The notes: generated by a model from the letters alone, not told the origin. A DNA stretch of 64,000 nt from Ptiloglossa arizonensis (GCF_051014685.1 NC_135059.1:6200001-6264000), one strand, 5' to 3'; positions 35,946-49,568 are shown, numbered from the stretch's first letter. Numbers and translations: made by a program.

Positions 35946-38350
35946 AACTCTCGAAGTCTATGAAACAGAACTGTTTGCGCGTTGCTCGTTCGATCCGATT
36001 TATTCGTTAAAATGGAGGTCCGTTCTAGCGGACACGCTCGTCTCCTTGTGTCGTGCAATGCGTCGTTTGCGGCGATAATTTATCATCCATTTCCATGGAA
36101 ATGTTACTAAACGGCTCACCCGAAGAATAAAATGGAAAAGAGGAATGACGCGCGATTAAATCGCTACTCGACTCGTAACGCAAACAGCAATATAAATGCA
36201 CGGGAACGCACGGACAGATCTCGAATCGATATTTTTAGAATCCATCATGACGATTACAGGGGTGTCCGATTTTATGCGGAGACGTTCGATATTTCTCGAG
36301 CACCGGACACTAAATATTTCTGCGATCTTGATATCGCCGGTGCACGGTCCTCGTTCGAATCGAATTTACGAGACGGCAATTATGATCGACCATCGAGATG
36401 AGTATTTAAAAAGTAAATGAATAATAAGGGGTCGACAGAACCGTTGGGCATACATAATAATTATCAATTATATGTTTTATTAATGACATACTTCGGGAGT
36501 GATTGTGTATTTCGTATATTTTATGAATTCCGATTGTACAACATCGTTAACTCTCGAATTGACGTCATTAAACCCCGCGCGCGGTTGAACGCGCCTCCTG
36601 CGTTTTGTAACGCCGGAATCCGAAAAATTCCGCGGTCCCTTTAAAATCGCGGTGCCTCGAGATAAATTGTTCCTCGTACGGGAACTGGTCCCCCAATTAC
36701 GTCAGAGTAATCGTACGTTTCGTCGCGGGAAAATTTCATCCCGCGGGAGTCGTTCGAACGATCATTTGGGAATGATTTCGAAATTAAAAAACCTGGCGAA
36801 GGCATCGATAGTGGCGTCGTTATATTCCGTAACTCATCCATTGTCGATAAAATATTTTATCGGCCGTCCCCTCCATGGCCAATTAAACTCGACAAAGAGT
36901 TTATCGCCCCATTAATTTATACGGCCGTATAAACAATCTTTATTTCGAATTCCCGTGGCCGTTCCGCGGTCGCGGAAGAACGACCCGCGCCATTAAATTT
37001 TCGGCGGTTTAAGGTTCTACTGGAAACGCACCGAAAGACCCCAAGGTTTCCATTCTAATTGGGTATTTTACGTACAACCATCGATGCATATCATTCCGTG
37101 CAATGAAATGCACTCGGGACCTCCTTGAAGCTTTACTCGAATTTCCTCCCGACGAACTTCAGGAGATTTTATTTACTGTTTTATCGAATGCAATTAGAAA
37201 CAATTATTTATACGCGCGTCTTCGTGTATTTTCGATTCGGTTCCTCTTCGGGTGCTGTTACCGTTTAAATCGTTACTCTTTGGATTCGATTATTGTTACG
37301 CGCTGGTTCCGATTTTTCTGAAAATTAACCGTTATTGATCACTATCAACTAGTGCGCGATGTACTCGTAACGCTGCTTTACAGGACTGGTAAATAAACTA
37401 TCGAAGCAAAGTGTCGCGTAATCATTCCGTGTGAATAATAATTACAGCACGCGAGAGCTTTTCACATTTAACGAATCCACTACCGATAAAATTACTTCGA
37501 TTCGAGCAGTTCTACGAACGAAATTCCAGGAGTTGCGAAAAATAGAGATCAATGGAAAAAAGTTGATGAAAATTTCTCTCCGTCCGATCTTGTTTCAAGT
37601 TTCAGCCGTTGTCTTCTTTCGGACACAAATTGGGTTAGCCATTGTGCAATCGGAGCGCCGACGACAATTTAATGTTAACGAGCAGGAATATTCGACGGTC
37701 GTTTAATCGATCCAGTTTTTCTACACGGGGAATTAATTCGTGCATCTTGTATCATTTTTTTGAGACGGAGATCAAATAATGTCTTAGCGAAAGGCTCCCT
37801 TCTCGAAATCATGAGTTGCAAATGATCCGTGCACGATGGTGGTCCAGTCCATTTTAGTCGAATGACTGGACGATTTTTAAACGAGCGACTCTCAAATGAA
37901 TAAATCGAACTTCGAAGATCTATCGTTGGGCCACCTCGATGGTCGAACTTCTGTCTTCTAAACATCGATATACGAGATCACGTTAGTTTCCGAAAGTTCT
38001 TTAGTAAAAAATATTTCATTATTTTAGATTTATGTAGGTGAGTTTGAATAGATGATAGGAAAACCTAGAGGCGCACGGTACTTGTAAAATTAAACAAAAA
38101 CTGTGCATCGGATAATATTTCAAATTCAATTCGACGGACAATTACACAAACTGTTACATGTACAGCAATTACATACTTCAATTTACAATGCATCAATTCT
38201 ACCGAACCAAAACTGTCTCTAAAAATAACCTTCGAGAGACACTTTTTTCAAGAAAACTTCTTTCAGAGAACATTACTTACAGACCGACGTTGACTAAACA
38301 TTTTTCATCCAAACGCTGCGAATAATCAAATTGAAATAATCGAATTTATA
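35946..38350. other. Non-coding stretch with one perfect palindrome
   Basis: No gene recognised. CATTTCCATGGAAATG at 36088-36103 is a perfect 16-base palindrome. The part at 36540-37020 is CG-word dense and unique, resembling conserved intronic DNA. Confidence 0.5.
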
Positions 38351-38556
38351 AAGTGTCCCAAACACCACCGGTCGATTTACTTTTCGAATAAAACTCAAAC
38401 GGTTCAACTATACTCGAACGCGTATTTCACCGTGTACTTTCCCCACGATTAATTTCCCATCTCTTTAGATAACGTACGTCGAGTTTCAGGTTGATCGGCC
38501 GGATGTGTAAAACATAACGCGCAATTGAAATCGACCGGTGAGGATCGGGACAGCCG
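38351..38556. mobile_element. CACCGGTCGATTT-family MITE, ~206 bp
   Basis: The left end reads 'gtgtcccaaacaccaccgg' then 'tcgattt'. The right end reads 'aaatcgaccggtgaggatcg' then 'ggacag'. The two are inverted copies, with decay at the outer bases. The left interior ('aaactcaaacggttc') matches the fragments at 43146 and 45592. The right interior ('gtttcaggttgatcgg') matches 4599. So this short element joins both end types and is a deletion derivative. Confidence 0.8.
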
Positions 38557-41005
38557 GATAGACACCGATTACACCGCACCGAGGTTCGTCGGTCTTGGTC
38601 CCGGCTCGAGGATCGAGATTCGAGAGGCTCGAGTTTAATTGCAGCCAGTTCCAGAGGCTGGTTTCGGCCCGAGTTCGAATTCCGTGGATTTTTCGAAATC
38701 GCAGTCGTGCATGCCTCCGGCTAGAAACCGACGTGAGATCGAACCCCATACGCCGGCCAGACGAAATGCTGACCGGCGCAATTATCCAAGGACGAAAGGA
38801 GCCGGCAGGTGATCCCCTGGCCGGGGAAGGTATTAGTAGATATCCCGATTTCTTTCGGGCTGCTCCGTGAGACGGGCAAAAAGTGTGGACTAGTAGATGC
38901 CTAGGAAGCCCTCGATGTCGGTCGACGCCTGACCGTGTGCGTTCCACCTCCGCCATTTTTCGGCAGGTGAAACGAAATATCGCGAAATGCCGGGGGAAGA
39001 AAAAGGATTCGAGCGTTTCGTAGTCGGTGGAGCGAGACTGGCCCGATGAAGTCGACCGGTATGATTTAAACCACAACTGGAAATCAATGGCGTCGATTCG
39101 TTTTCGTTATTGCTAGGCTAGGCGTTCCTCGGAGCCGCAGACGCGGGGAAACTCCCGTCACGAGAGTCTGCGACTTCGAATTGGCACGGTCGGGTTGCGG
39201 TGATGGATACGAGCGTCAACGAGACGGAGGATTCCTTTGTTGTTGCGAGCGTCGTTCGATCGAGACTGACGCTGCAAAAGGTGCTCCACATGGGACCGAA
39301 GATTCTTCCTTTTCGACGATTTCGTACGAAACAAAGAGCCGGGTACCGACTAACCGGTAAGTTTATCGTACGCGTTGGTAAGGTTTTAGATACGTTTGTC
39401 GAGGTGTGAAGTATCGCTGTAAAGTTTGAATGGAAGAACATAGAAACGTACGTGTACGCGAACTTTTTTCTTTCTCTATTTTCATTCCTGGAAAATCATC
39501 GAAACGTTAAGTTTGTAATATTGGAATATTTGTGCTTGGATTTAACGAACAAAAATTCCCAGTAAGTGTACACCTATCGTTATTTCGTACATTGAACAAT
39601 TTCCCACCCAGGAGTTTTCCAACTCTCAGCTTCGGCTTCGCTTCGAAGCGAGATCGATAAAATTAGCAAGGGGAGCGTCTGCGTAAAAAAAATTAATTTA
39701 TCCAAAACATTGCTGCTGCGTCAAGTTCGAGATAATTAAAACGCTCGACTAGCCGCTGGTGATGAAAGATCTCCGCCAACGATAAATCACGATACGTATT
39801 AAACGTTCCGAGTTGATCGCAAAAGGATTCTGCACGCAGACAAAACTTTTGTCGTACACACGAAGATTACATTCAAGATCACTTTACACCGATGTTAGAT
39901 CGCATTCGGAAGAATAAGTTAAGTAGGTCGCATCGTGAAAGTACCGAGTCCATCTCCACGGTTTCCTCGACAAGGAATACCCTGGTCTCGTGTATTCCAC
40001 GAGCACGGTGCACAAAATTCGGTAGAAAATTAGTAGTTCTCACCTTGGTCGGGTCCGGTGCCGGCAATTTTCATTCGTTTTTTTCCCTCGAGACTGGCCG
40101 CTCGAAAAGATTACCGAACTGCCAATTCCGCGGCGTCTTCGGCCGAAACGTAAAATCTCTACTAGCGCGGTGGAACGCGATCACCCAGGGACGTTTAAAC
40201 GCGTATTATATCGCAGTGGCAGGTGGATCGTTAAACAATCTGGGAAACTAGTTTGAGGCTCGTTGCGTGTCTCGTTCCCGGCTGTTCTCGGATAGCACGA
40301 GCTCGCCGAGCAAGACATTCGCTCGGTGTTCGAAGGTCTTCCTAGTCTCGTTCACCGGGCAGCGCGCTGACTTTTTTTCGGAATATTTCAAGCTCCTCGC
40401 ACCTGCCAAGCCGGACGGGACGAGTCCAGACCTCAAGGACTAGGAATAGTCGTGATTTTTTTGCGGTCACCGGCTAATTCGTTTCGCAGGCTCGTAAGTG
40501 TCACTCGAAGCGAGGCTCGATTCGTTAGTGTCCGTCTCGACCTCGGGGGACCGAATGATCGACCGGCGATCGTCTTTGGCAACTACCACTTTTTCTCGGC
40601 TACCGCATTTTCTCGGGTGTCGTTTTGCCTTCTACGTCTCGCCGCGGGTACCGGTGACATTTCGTTTGATCGTCCGCAGAATCATTTCGCGAAATATCCC
40701 CTCGAATTTAGTTGTACGTCTCCTAATGGCTGTGTTATTTCGACCACTCGGTTTCGGGAATCTTAATTAAGCGGAGAAAAACCGAGGCGTACTCGTTTCA
40801 CGGGCTTCGCTGAACAGAGCTCGTGTTTTCTCTCTTTTTTATTATCTTTTGCTCCGGTTTTTATACGTTTTCTCGTAAACTATAATTCGTCACGATTTTC
40901 AGTAATTCTCGGTAACTCGTTTACCGAGGAACGATGACGAACCGTTTCCGAATTTTCCGAGACTCGAAACATCGATGGAGCATTGGAAAATATTGGAGGC
41001 GTATG
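38557..41005. other. Non-coding stretch, GC-rich at the start
   Basis: No gene recognised. The open frame at 38486-39076 (-) begins in the MITE and shows no domain. Small frames near 39200, 39892 and 40452 are equally featureless. Confidence 0.5.
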
Positions 41006-41024
41006 TTTTTTTTTTTTTTTTTTT
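41006..41024. repeat. Poly-T tract (19)
   Basis: Uninterrupted T run about 135 bases before the transposon end at 41158. Confidence 0.9.
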
Positions 41025-41157
41025 CTTAACGTTGATTATCGTTAATAAAATTTCTTATCGGGAAAGGAAGTCGCGAAGGAGATGTACTTTGACTCCTATT
41101 GGAGCAAATTATTTAAGAAAAATCGCGATCTTTAACGCTAACGATTCTGGAAGAAAA

Positions 41158-41194
41158 ATAAATCGACCGGTGACAATTGGGACACCATCTGTAC
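41158..41194 (+). mobile_element. Solitary CACCGGTCGATTT-family end
   Basis: 'aaatcgaccggtgacaattg' followed by 'ggacaccatctgta' matches the right end of the 533-bp element, including the preceding 'aaaaata'. No partner end was found upstream, so it is a fragment. Confidence 0.7.
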
Positions 41195-43145
41195 ACCGAG
41201 TTACAATTGCGTGATCCGTGATTCAAACTTTGGTATACCTCGTTGAGAAACAAACTTCGTTCTTGTCCCGAAAATTTCTGTGAACCGATTCTTCGACCGA
41301 AAGGGTATCAATTTTTTTTTTATCAGCAACGTAGAAGAATCTATTCGTTCTCCATCGATTCTTCGTAACTCTCACCCTGATAATTTTATCTCGCGTTCAC
41401 GATTTTCCGTTGGAAACGCGTCGTGTCGCGTCTAGTTTCGCTCGAATTACGCACTCGGCCCCGTGTCCTTTTTCTGGCAACGCCCGTGGAGACAAAAGAG
41501 CGTCGCAAAAAGCACTCTCCGCCGGAGAGAAAATGGCGGACGCGCGGATGGGGGTGGAAAAAAGAAAAAAAAGAAAGAAAAGGAAACGAGAGAAAGGGAT
41601 GTGGAAGACAATGGTTGGGTGTCCTCACACGTGGCCGGTGACGCAAAGTCGCGGAGTGTCCCGTGTGTTTAGGGTCTATTCATAGCGCGCGACGCACGAA
41701 AATACGGGAGAAAGAAACGTGGAACGACGCGGCACGTGGGAACCGGATAGAGGCACGTGCCTCGAGTTTCGACAACTCCTGGCGAGCGGCGAACTATTTC
41801 CGCGTGACGAGGAAATTGTTCTCCGGGCGTCCCGACGCCGCGGGAGGTGACTCGGCGAGGATTCGTCGCACCCTCGCAGCGGGTGTCGGCCATCGCGTGG
41901 CCTGGCATTCGTCTTTCGTCTTTCGTCTTCGGCCCGATCCGGGTCTCTCGCAACTCGGGCTAGAGATGATAATCTTACAACTCGCGAAGAAAAATGATCG
42001 ACCGCCGCAAGTGCTGGAACTTCGAGAAATAAATTACCTACCCGCGCAAAGATTCTCCAAACACGAAACCTGAAACTGGACCGAGCTATCCATAATAAGC
42101 GGAGAACGTTAACCCTCGTGTACCTACAGGCGTCTATTCTCGTAACGATCTTCTACACTTGGAACGAATAATTCTTACTCGTCCTTGTTATTATCTTTGG
42201 TAAACCGTTTCTCGTCGAGTATTCCTCGTTTCTTACGTGTCTTCTTTCGTTTTCACTTCTCGTACGAAGAATATTCAGCTATCGGTCCTCCGTTCTGTTG
42301 CGAGTCTCGAGAAAAGTTGCATTCAAAAATGCACTTCGTTGCATCGAAGAAAACGTTCGAAAGCTCGATCTTAGATTCTTCAAGAAATTTTAGCCACTGT
42401 AATTTCTGACAACTGTAATCACTTTACTACTTTTCGGAGTCACCGCGATTCCCCAGAATTGTAACCATTGTTTTACTTTTATCGAATTTAACAGTATTTC
42501 CAAGACTCGGCAACGTAGCAGCTCCCTGTGGTATCTATCGCTCGGTTTCGAACACGATCGACGAAGTCAAACGAGGTATGGCCCGGATGAAGACGTTTAT
42601 AAATGACAAGTAAATTTAAGGTCATAGACGGGGTGACGGAGGGAGGTTCGTCGTTAACATGGTGGAATCGTAGACACACCGAGGGAGCTAATCGATGAAG
42701 TTGTACGAAAGGAAAACGGGTTCGTGGTCGTACCGAAATGACCGACGATCGAAGCTGGACACGACGTGGGTTACTTTGCATTCCGTACAGCGTGCTAGCA
42801 CGCCCTAGAACGCACAAGGGGAACGTTCCATCCACGAGCATCTATTAATCTTCGCAGGGTCGCGGAGTAGCCATTAATATTAAGGCGGGGTCACCCGCGA
42901 GTCCGCGTATCTTTGTGAATTATCGTTCCCGGACCGTGTCACTCGAGGTGACTATCTTTTATCGTTACGCCCGATGTCCACGAGGAAGGACAACCAGGGA
43001 ACGAGCGGATTGCCGCGACGTTCTGGATTATAATACTCCAGACCCCGGAAAGATCCGGGCCATCGATCTTCGATCATTGTTCTCGGTCTAATAGTCGACT
43101 TCGTGGGCGATGGTGATCACCGTTGCCAAGTATCGGCTCGTAAAT
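41195..43145. other. Non-coding stretch, GC-rich 41400-41960
   Basis: An A/G-rich patch at 41560-41610 opens Lys/Arg-rich chance frames. No gene recognised. Confidence 0.5.
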
Positions 43146-43262
43146 GGTGTCCCAATCGTCACCGGTCGGTTTACTCTTTAAACGAAACTCGAACGGGTAA
43201 GTAATCTTCGCGTATTTTTTTTTATTCAAAAGCACAAACTCGGGAGTTATTAACGGAACGAG
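43146..43262. mobile_element. CACCGGTCGATTT-family fragment (left end plus interior)
   Basis: 'ggtgtcccaatcgtcaccgg' then 'tcggttta', continuing with 'aaacgaaactcgaacgg', 'cgcgtattttttttta' and 'aactcgggagttatt'. It matches the fragment at 45592 for about 115 bases. The opposite end is missing. Confidence 0.75.
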
Positions 43263-44340
43263 ATATCTTCCAAATCCTCGGATCGCGCTGGAAATCGTTA
43301 AGGAAATACCAAAGATACGTCCGCGTGCGGTGAATCGAGGAATAATTTCCCCGAGGATCTCGTTGATCTCCCTATATAAAATACAATTCGTTTCCAACGG
43401 TCCGCCGTAATCCGGATTTTTACGTCCGTTTTACGAGCTGGCGATTGATCCGCACCTGGTCACGTTCTTTCGATTAATCTCTATTTTCGTCCGTGGAGGA
43501 GATCAACGTCGGGCACGCATACGCGCGTGCAGCGCCAGAAAACCGCGATGCCGTCACGAACGTTCTCGAATCAAATTCTACGATAATGAATGCAATTACG
43601 AGTTAATCCGGCGTGTACGGTATCGAAAGATCGCGAGCATCGACCGACGACTTTCGCTCGCGTTCGACCGGTTCCCTTTGATTTTATCCGCGTATCGGGC
43701 CCGCGAACGCTTTTGAAAAATACGATTGTGGGCTAAGGTGAATCTCGGCTGATTCGGCGCTCGCGTAACACCGTGTAAACGAAAGTCCGCCGATTCTCTG
43801 GCGAACCGATTCTTGCGCGATCGTCTTTGTGAACGCGGGGATCGGGCCGGTTAATCGCTCACGATAGGAGCGCGATCGTTAATTTCTCGTCGCGTTGGGT
43901 AACTCGGCTCGTGCGTTCTTTAAAATACCTTCGTGTACGGTACGATCCGCTCCTCACGGCGGAAATCGAGGACACGTATGTGTTAATTTAATACGTCCGT
44001 CTGGTAATCAATACACGTCTCGGTGAAGAGATTAAAGAATTTCAGACGAACGATTACTTGCTTTCGTATTCAATTTCGCTTCCTCGGATACTTGATATTA
44101 CGGAGTGTTTCGCAGCGCTCGGGGCCCCCAAGTACAACTTGGGGACTCATGGCCGCTTACCCCCACCACGAATTAAACGCGAGGCTCACGGTGCCGCGAA
44201 CGATCGCTATTCGAGAAGCAACGAGCGCGCCTCTACGCGACTACGGGCACGTCGAACTCTGCTTCGTTTTCTTTCGCAAATCTGCGCGTGTACCGTTAAA
44301 AAAATTCTGCGTAAACAAACTCCAGCGTAACAGTGTCGAC
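43263..44340. other. Non-coding stretch
   Basis: CpG-rich unique DNA, nothing recognised. Confidence 0.5.
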
Positions 44341-44545
44341 GCGTAGGAAAATAGAGGACACCGTTGAAAAATTCTAACGCGAGGATTGTCCGGTGCAGGA
44401 AGTTCTGATTGGACAAAATTTGAACGCAGAACAATTCTTGCGTCGATGCATAGGAAAATAACAACACACTGTTACAAAATTCTATCGTGAAATGATAGAA
44501 ATGTTCGGTGTAGAAAAATTGTAGCATCGATCTGCGCAGAATTAA
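44341..44545 (+). repeat. 107-bp tandem duplication
   Basis: 'gcgtaggaaaatagaggaca' at 44341 and 'gcataggaaaataacaacac' at 44448 open two copies that both continue into 'gttgaaaaattctaacg'-like and 'gttcggtgtagaa'-like phrases. The copies are old and diverged. Confidence 0.7.
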
Positions 44546-45180
44546 AATACACATTAATTCTCGGCCTTTGCGAAATAAAGTCGACGAAAATTTTCTTATC
44601 CCACGATTCGTACACTGGACGGAAAATAAGGAAACGGAGATTCATCGGGATTCGTTCGCATTGAAAACATTTAAAGGATTAAAAATGACAAATTCCCCTG
44701 CAAACCGAGAAATTTCCAGCAATATCGTTCCGAAGCTACTATCACTTGTTCGTTCCACCGTTTGAGATAAATTTTCCACCTCTTCGTTCGATCGGGCGGT
44801 TACGTTCGTCCTTGTTTCTCGCTTCGAAACACAGCCGTTCCACGATTTCGGTCGGACGAGTAACGGATGGAAAGTTGTCCGCGTTACCACCGGCTAAAAA
44901 TGATCCTCGATCGCGAACTCTCCTTTGAAAATTTCAAGTCCCTCGATTCCCTCGGAAACCGACAAAGAAGAGTGGAGAACGACGAGTGCGCGCGCGCGCG
45001 CAAAAAAAAAGAGAAATCGTAGGTGCCGTGCGTAAAACGCGACGCGCTAAAGAAATTCAGAGCCGCGTCACCGGACGAAGATCGCGGCGACCATTTATCA
45101 CCGGTGGCATCATCCATCTCTCGCAGCTGGAAATCTCTATTTGCATCCGTGGCTTATCTGGCGTCAGGCGGTGCCAGGCC
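44546..45180. other. Non-coding stretch
   Basis: A short (GC)n run lies at about 44988-45001, followed by nine A. Nothing else recognised. Confidence 0.5.
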
Positions 45181-45217
45181 GTCGTCGACGACGACTACGA
45201 CGACGACGACGACGACT
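45181..45217. repeat. (GAC)n trinucleotide repeat
   Basis: GTCGTCGACGACGAC opens a run of about ten GAC/TAC triplets. It would read as poly-Asp in one frame, but no gene surrounds it. Confidence 0.9.
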
Positions 45218-45591
45218 CGGAGTCGCGAATCTCGAGTCTCCCCGCTCGGCGTATAACGAATCGTTCGAAAATTAACGGTCTCCCGTGGCCCTCGCCCGGC
45301 AAATGGTAATGCGTTAATACGCGGGACTTTCCTTTCTCGTTAAACTTTGATTTAAGCGTCTCGCCGACCCGTTATGGATGATCCTGCATCGCGACGCGAG
45401 AACTCGGATCGCAACTTGTCCCTCGATCCATCCGACCGATACCTCCCCGGGTATCCTCGATCGCGAACGAGAACCCGCGATCTCGTTTTCCTTGATGAAA
45501 TATCGGACTTAACGACCCATTGTTTCCAATCGGGCAACTTTCGGTGTTTTACGAGCGAACTCTCTTCTATCCATTCTGGATCGCGACTAAC
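45218..45591. other. Non-coding stretch
   Basis: Nothing recognised. Confidence 0.5.
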
Positions 45592-45705
45592 GGGTGTCCC
45601 AATCGTCACCGGTCGATTTCATTTTTCAACGAAACTCAAACGCTTCGAGTAACATTGACGCTTATTTTTTTATTAAAAAATACGAGCTTGGGAGTTAATG
45701 AGGGG
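45592..45705. mobile_element. CACCGGTCGATTT-family fragment (left end plus interior)
   Basis: 'gggtgtcccaatcgtcaccg' then 'gtcgattt', followed by 'caacgaaactcaaacgc', 'cttatttttttattaaaaaa' and 'gagcttgggagttaat'. It is the closest relative of the 43146 fragment. The other end is not present. Confidence 0.78.
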
Positions 45706-46659
45706 AATAGGGAAAATTTTTCACGACGTTTTCGGGGAAACTTGGATCGATTTTACCAACGACACGTTTTATGGTGTCTTGAATAGATTACGCTTAAAGA
45801 ATTGAGTCGAGTTAAGCGATCGACCCTGTACATCTCGTCTACTTTTTCTTTCGTTCCGTTGCAAATACGATTTACTTCAAGTACGAAATTATCTCGCTCT
45901 CGTTTACCTAAGATTCGTCGTCGAAATTTTGTACTCTTCGTTCACCGTAGCAAAAAGGTCCAGTTTGCGTAATAGTTTCCATCGGTAGCACGCTTTCGAT
46001 CGCAGATTAATCGAACGCACACGGTCGGAGATTAATTCTGGAATTAAGGGCGCAGCAGGGTGCGCACCACGGGATGGGATATAAATTACCACCGAAATTG
46101 CGCCAGATGGTAATGAGCACCGAGCCGAAACGCGGACACGTGGTTTCGCCACTGTTCGTCAACGGCGCCGAATCAGTGGCTGTAAAATCATATTTCACGT
46201 GCGAGCAAAATTTAAAGCGCTGCGTCCCCGAGACGAAACGGAACGCTTAAATTTTACGACGCGCTCGCGAACGTGGTTCGAAATCGTTTGAGAATCTAAC
46301 TCGACGAAGAGTTCTATAAAGTCATTGTCCGGTCTGTGCGAGCACACGATGGAAAAGTATGTTCGGAGAGCAACGAGGAGAGTCAACGTTTAAAAAGCGT
46401 TCGTTCGTCTTTCTTCAAAGATTACGCACCGATACGTTGTCCCGTGCGATACGATACGTGTTAACGAAACGTAATGTTTATTTGGCGATTGTCACGACTT
46501 GGAATTGCGGACCGATGCGACCGGGTGACGTTTCTGGAATTTTTCGAAAAATTCCACGATCCGCTATCTTTTGTATATATACTTGTTCTCCATGATACCA
46601 GATAACGATGTATAAACGTTGATTTTGCGATTGCAACGACTCCCGAGGAACGGATCGAC
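45706..46659. other. Non-coding stretch
   Basis: Nothing recognised. Confidence 0.5.
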
Positions 46660-47090
46660 GCCACTCGGTCATTTTCCTTGAATTTCTCGGAAAATTATAC
46701 GATCATTTTCGGTGGAAATTTTCTTTAACGAGACCGAATTTCTAGCAATATTGCGAAACGATTTTCCACTCGATGGAAAGTTCTTTCGATCGGACTGGAT
46801 TTGTCGGAAAATTCTACGATAATTTTTTAGTCGTTGGAAATTTTCTTCAACGACACCGACTTTTTCGGAAAATTCTAGAATGATTTCTCAGTCGTTAGGA
46901 ATTTTCCTGGACGAGACTGAATTTCTCTGAAAACTGTAGGACAATTTTCAGTCTCTGGAAATTTTCTTCGAGGAGACTGGAACTTTTTTGGAAAATTGTA
47001 CGATAATTTTCTCCTCGCTGGAAAGTTTTTTTAACAAGATTGTTCTCTCGGAGAACTTTCTACTCGTTGTAAAATTTTCTCAACGAAGCG
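46660..47090 (+). repeat. ~61-bp tandem repeat, about seven copies
   Basis: 'ggaaaattctacgataattt' variants start near 46689, 46749 (decayed), 46806, 46867, 46927, 46990 and 47050. Each alternates with 'gttggaaattttcttcaacg' and 'gagactgaatttctc'. Because GGAAAATT and AATTTTCC are complementary, each unit contains inverted half-units and could pair internally. Confidence 0.85.
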
Positions 47091-49072
47091 CAACATTCGT
47101 CTCGCGATACGGGACGCGTCGTAAAATCGTCAATCCGTTGTAACAGCATCGTCATCGACCCTCGTAACGAACAAATTATTACAATAATTAACCTTGTCGC
47201 TCGTGGTACCTATATGCAGTTACAAGGAATACGAAACGATGAAAAAGCATCCTCGTAAAGACGAGCGACAAACTCATTTCGCACGCGATATTCAAAATGT
47301 CCAAACACGGGCCTCGCGTGTATCGGGTTCTCTGTATTTCGGAGGAGACTTTCGACATAATTCCACATAATTCCCACCATATCTCATGCACCGCGATGAA
47401 AGGGCCATCTGACTCAATTGCGATAATTAGGCTCGATTATCTCGTTGATTGCGCGTGATCCGACTTAACGGGTACCCAGTGCACGTTAACCGACTGGTAA
47501 ACGTTTCTGAACGTATCGAGGCTAGCGGAGCTTCCGGTTTTTGCGTTGCCCGCATCCAATCACCGTGAAAATTCCCGTTTTTCATCCCACCGACGGACAG
47601 ACGCTTCGACGTCCACTGTCTCGAGCGATCCGGCCACGTGGAATTCTTCGAGTACTTTTAAGAGATCCTGTTAGACGCGCGACACGGGTCCCCGTTGACC
47701 GGTCGATGGAACTCGGAGGAAAGTCGCCGTGTGTAACCGTTGATCCAATTAATCGACCAGTTGATCCAACTAGACCACTCACGGATACCAAAGATCTTCG
47801 GTTTCTTCACGTTTCGACCGTTAAATACCAGTTTCGTATTCAAAGAACATTCGGAGACACGTGTCTTTCATCGGTATTAAAATCGAATCGTCGATGCGAT
47901 TATTCGGACAGGAATCTGAGATACGATCGAAGCGTACGATAATTTTCTCTGCGAAATATATTTCACTTCCTCTGGTTCGAAATATTCTCCAATTTTTCCT
48001 GATAATTTTATTCAACGCCTTGAAACTTGCGCGATGTTATTCGTTGCTTCGTACTATATACTGTGCAAGTATCTATATCGTTGTTACGTTTCCACGCGTT
48101 CAGGGTCCTTACCGAACACGTAGTAATTTTAAAAAAGAATTCGTTTCGCGACGAAACCGGTTTGTCTTTCAACAACGTTCATGACACACCGTACGGAAAC
48201 TAAATATCAATTTCGAAGAAATACTCCGTTCGATGTTCAATGGGTTAAGCGGCGACTGTCCGCGTCGTATCGATTTTTCGATCTCGGGTGATCGTCGGTG
48301 ATCTCGAATCAACGATTTTTCTATTCGCCCGATCGGAAATCCGCCATTACGGTGCCAGATAAAATAGCAACGGAGTACCGACGATATCTCGGAATCGCGA
48401 TCTTAATGCGATCAGCGCCGACGGTGCAGCAGCTGCGGCGCTATCAATTATTTTATAGAACGATGATGAATATACGTGGAAAGTCGGTGCGCTTATCTGC
48501 TCGTGTAACTTCAGGACGCTGGACCGACGTATCAAACGGGTCATCATCATGCTCGATAAATGATTTAGGCGGACTATCCAACGTGCGCAGGGTCTCTCTC
48601 CGTCTCTAACGATTTATCAACATCTACCAGGGCAACGCGTACTTTCCGATCTTGATATTGCGTCACTCGAGATTTCTGCTCTTTGTTAATAGAGGCACTC
48701 GAGATACGTTAAGACCGATGGATAGCATCGGGCGTCTGTAATATCGTTGTTTGTATATCGGAGCCTTTTATCTCCACTTTGCGAAATATCTGTTTGTTCG
48801 TTTTGCTCTATAAACTGGTACTTCGGTGGTCGGGCTCGTGCATGGTATAACGTTCCGTTTCTACTTTGATCGTTCGTGGCTCCAATTACCGGATTCGAGA
48901 TTTTTAAACAACATTTCGGAATAACCGTTCTTCTCGTCGTTTTCAACTGAAAAGTAAGAGATCGTTTAACGATTCTAAAGCCAATTCGTCTTATTGAACG
49001 GTCATAGGATCCTCCCGATCCAATAACCTCTTAATCACGGGACACTCTCTGGACTCTCGTCGACAAAAAAAG
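47091..49072. other. Non-coding stretch
   Basis: A 133-codon frame at 47541 (+) and others show no domain. A small local duplication ('ttgatccaattaatcgacca' then 'gttgatccaactagacca') lies near 47740. Confidence 0.5.
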
Positions 49073-49091
49073 AAAAAAAAAAAAAAAAAAA
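49073..49091. repeat. Poly-A tract
   Basis: Uninterrupted A run of 19, preceded by AAAAAAAG. Confidence 0.9.
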
Positions 49092-49568
49092 CTCTCGTGC
49101 CCCTTTTGCATTCAACTTGGAGATAATCGCCGACACGTTTTTATCTCTACACGGTCGTGCTAATTTGATAGTCCTCGAAATATTCCAGCAACGATTCGGT
49201 CCGATCCTCCCCTTGAACGTCCCTTCCTGGGAGGGCCAGCTCGGACCTTTTCGCACACCTCTTTCGTTAATTGCGCCCCAGGCCCTCTGTCGTGTCCCGA
49301 TAATACATACGATCGAATAGCGACAAGTTTTCGAGCGACGAGATTCGTTGCTCCCTTCTGGTTCCCCCGAGACTCGTAGATAAGTGAGTGTTCCTGTGCA
49401 ATCCGCGTTCCGCACTGGTTCGCTGACACTGTGTCCGGGTAGAAGGGGCGGAAGAGGGTTACGTTAATTATTTCAGGCTCGATCGCAATTACTCATACCG
49501 GGCTGCTCGTTAAAACGTGATCCACGGGTCGTGAAGGAGTCCCGTGGCTCGTTAGCTACCAGGGGAAA
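49092..49568. other. Non-coding stretch
   Basis: Nothing recognised. Confidence 0.5.

Noticed and set aside
36088..36103. Perfect 16-base palindrome CATTTCCATGGAAATG as a notable site
   Set aside because: A single occurrence with no context; palindromes of this size occur by chance in AT-balanced DNA of this length.
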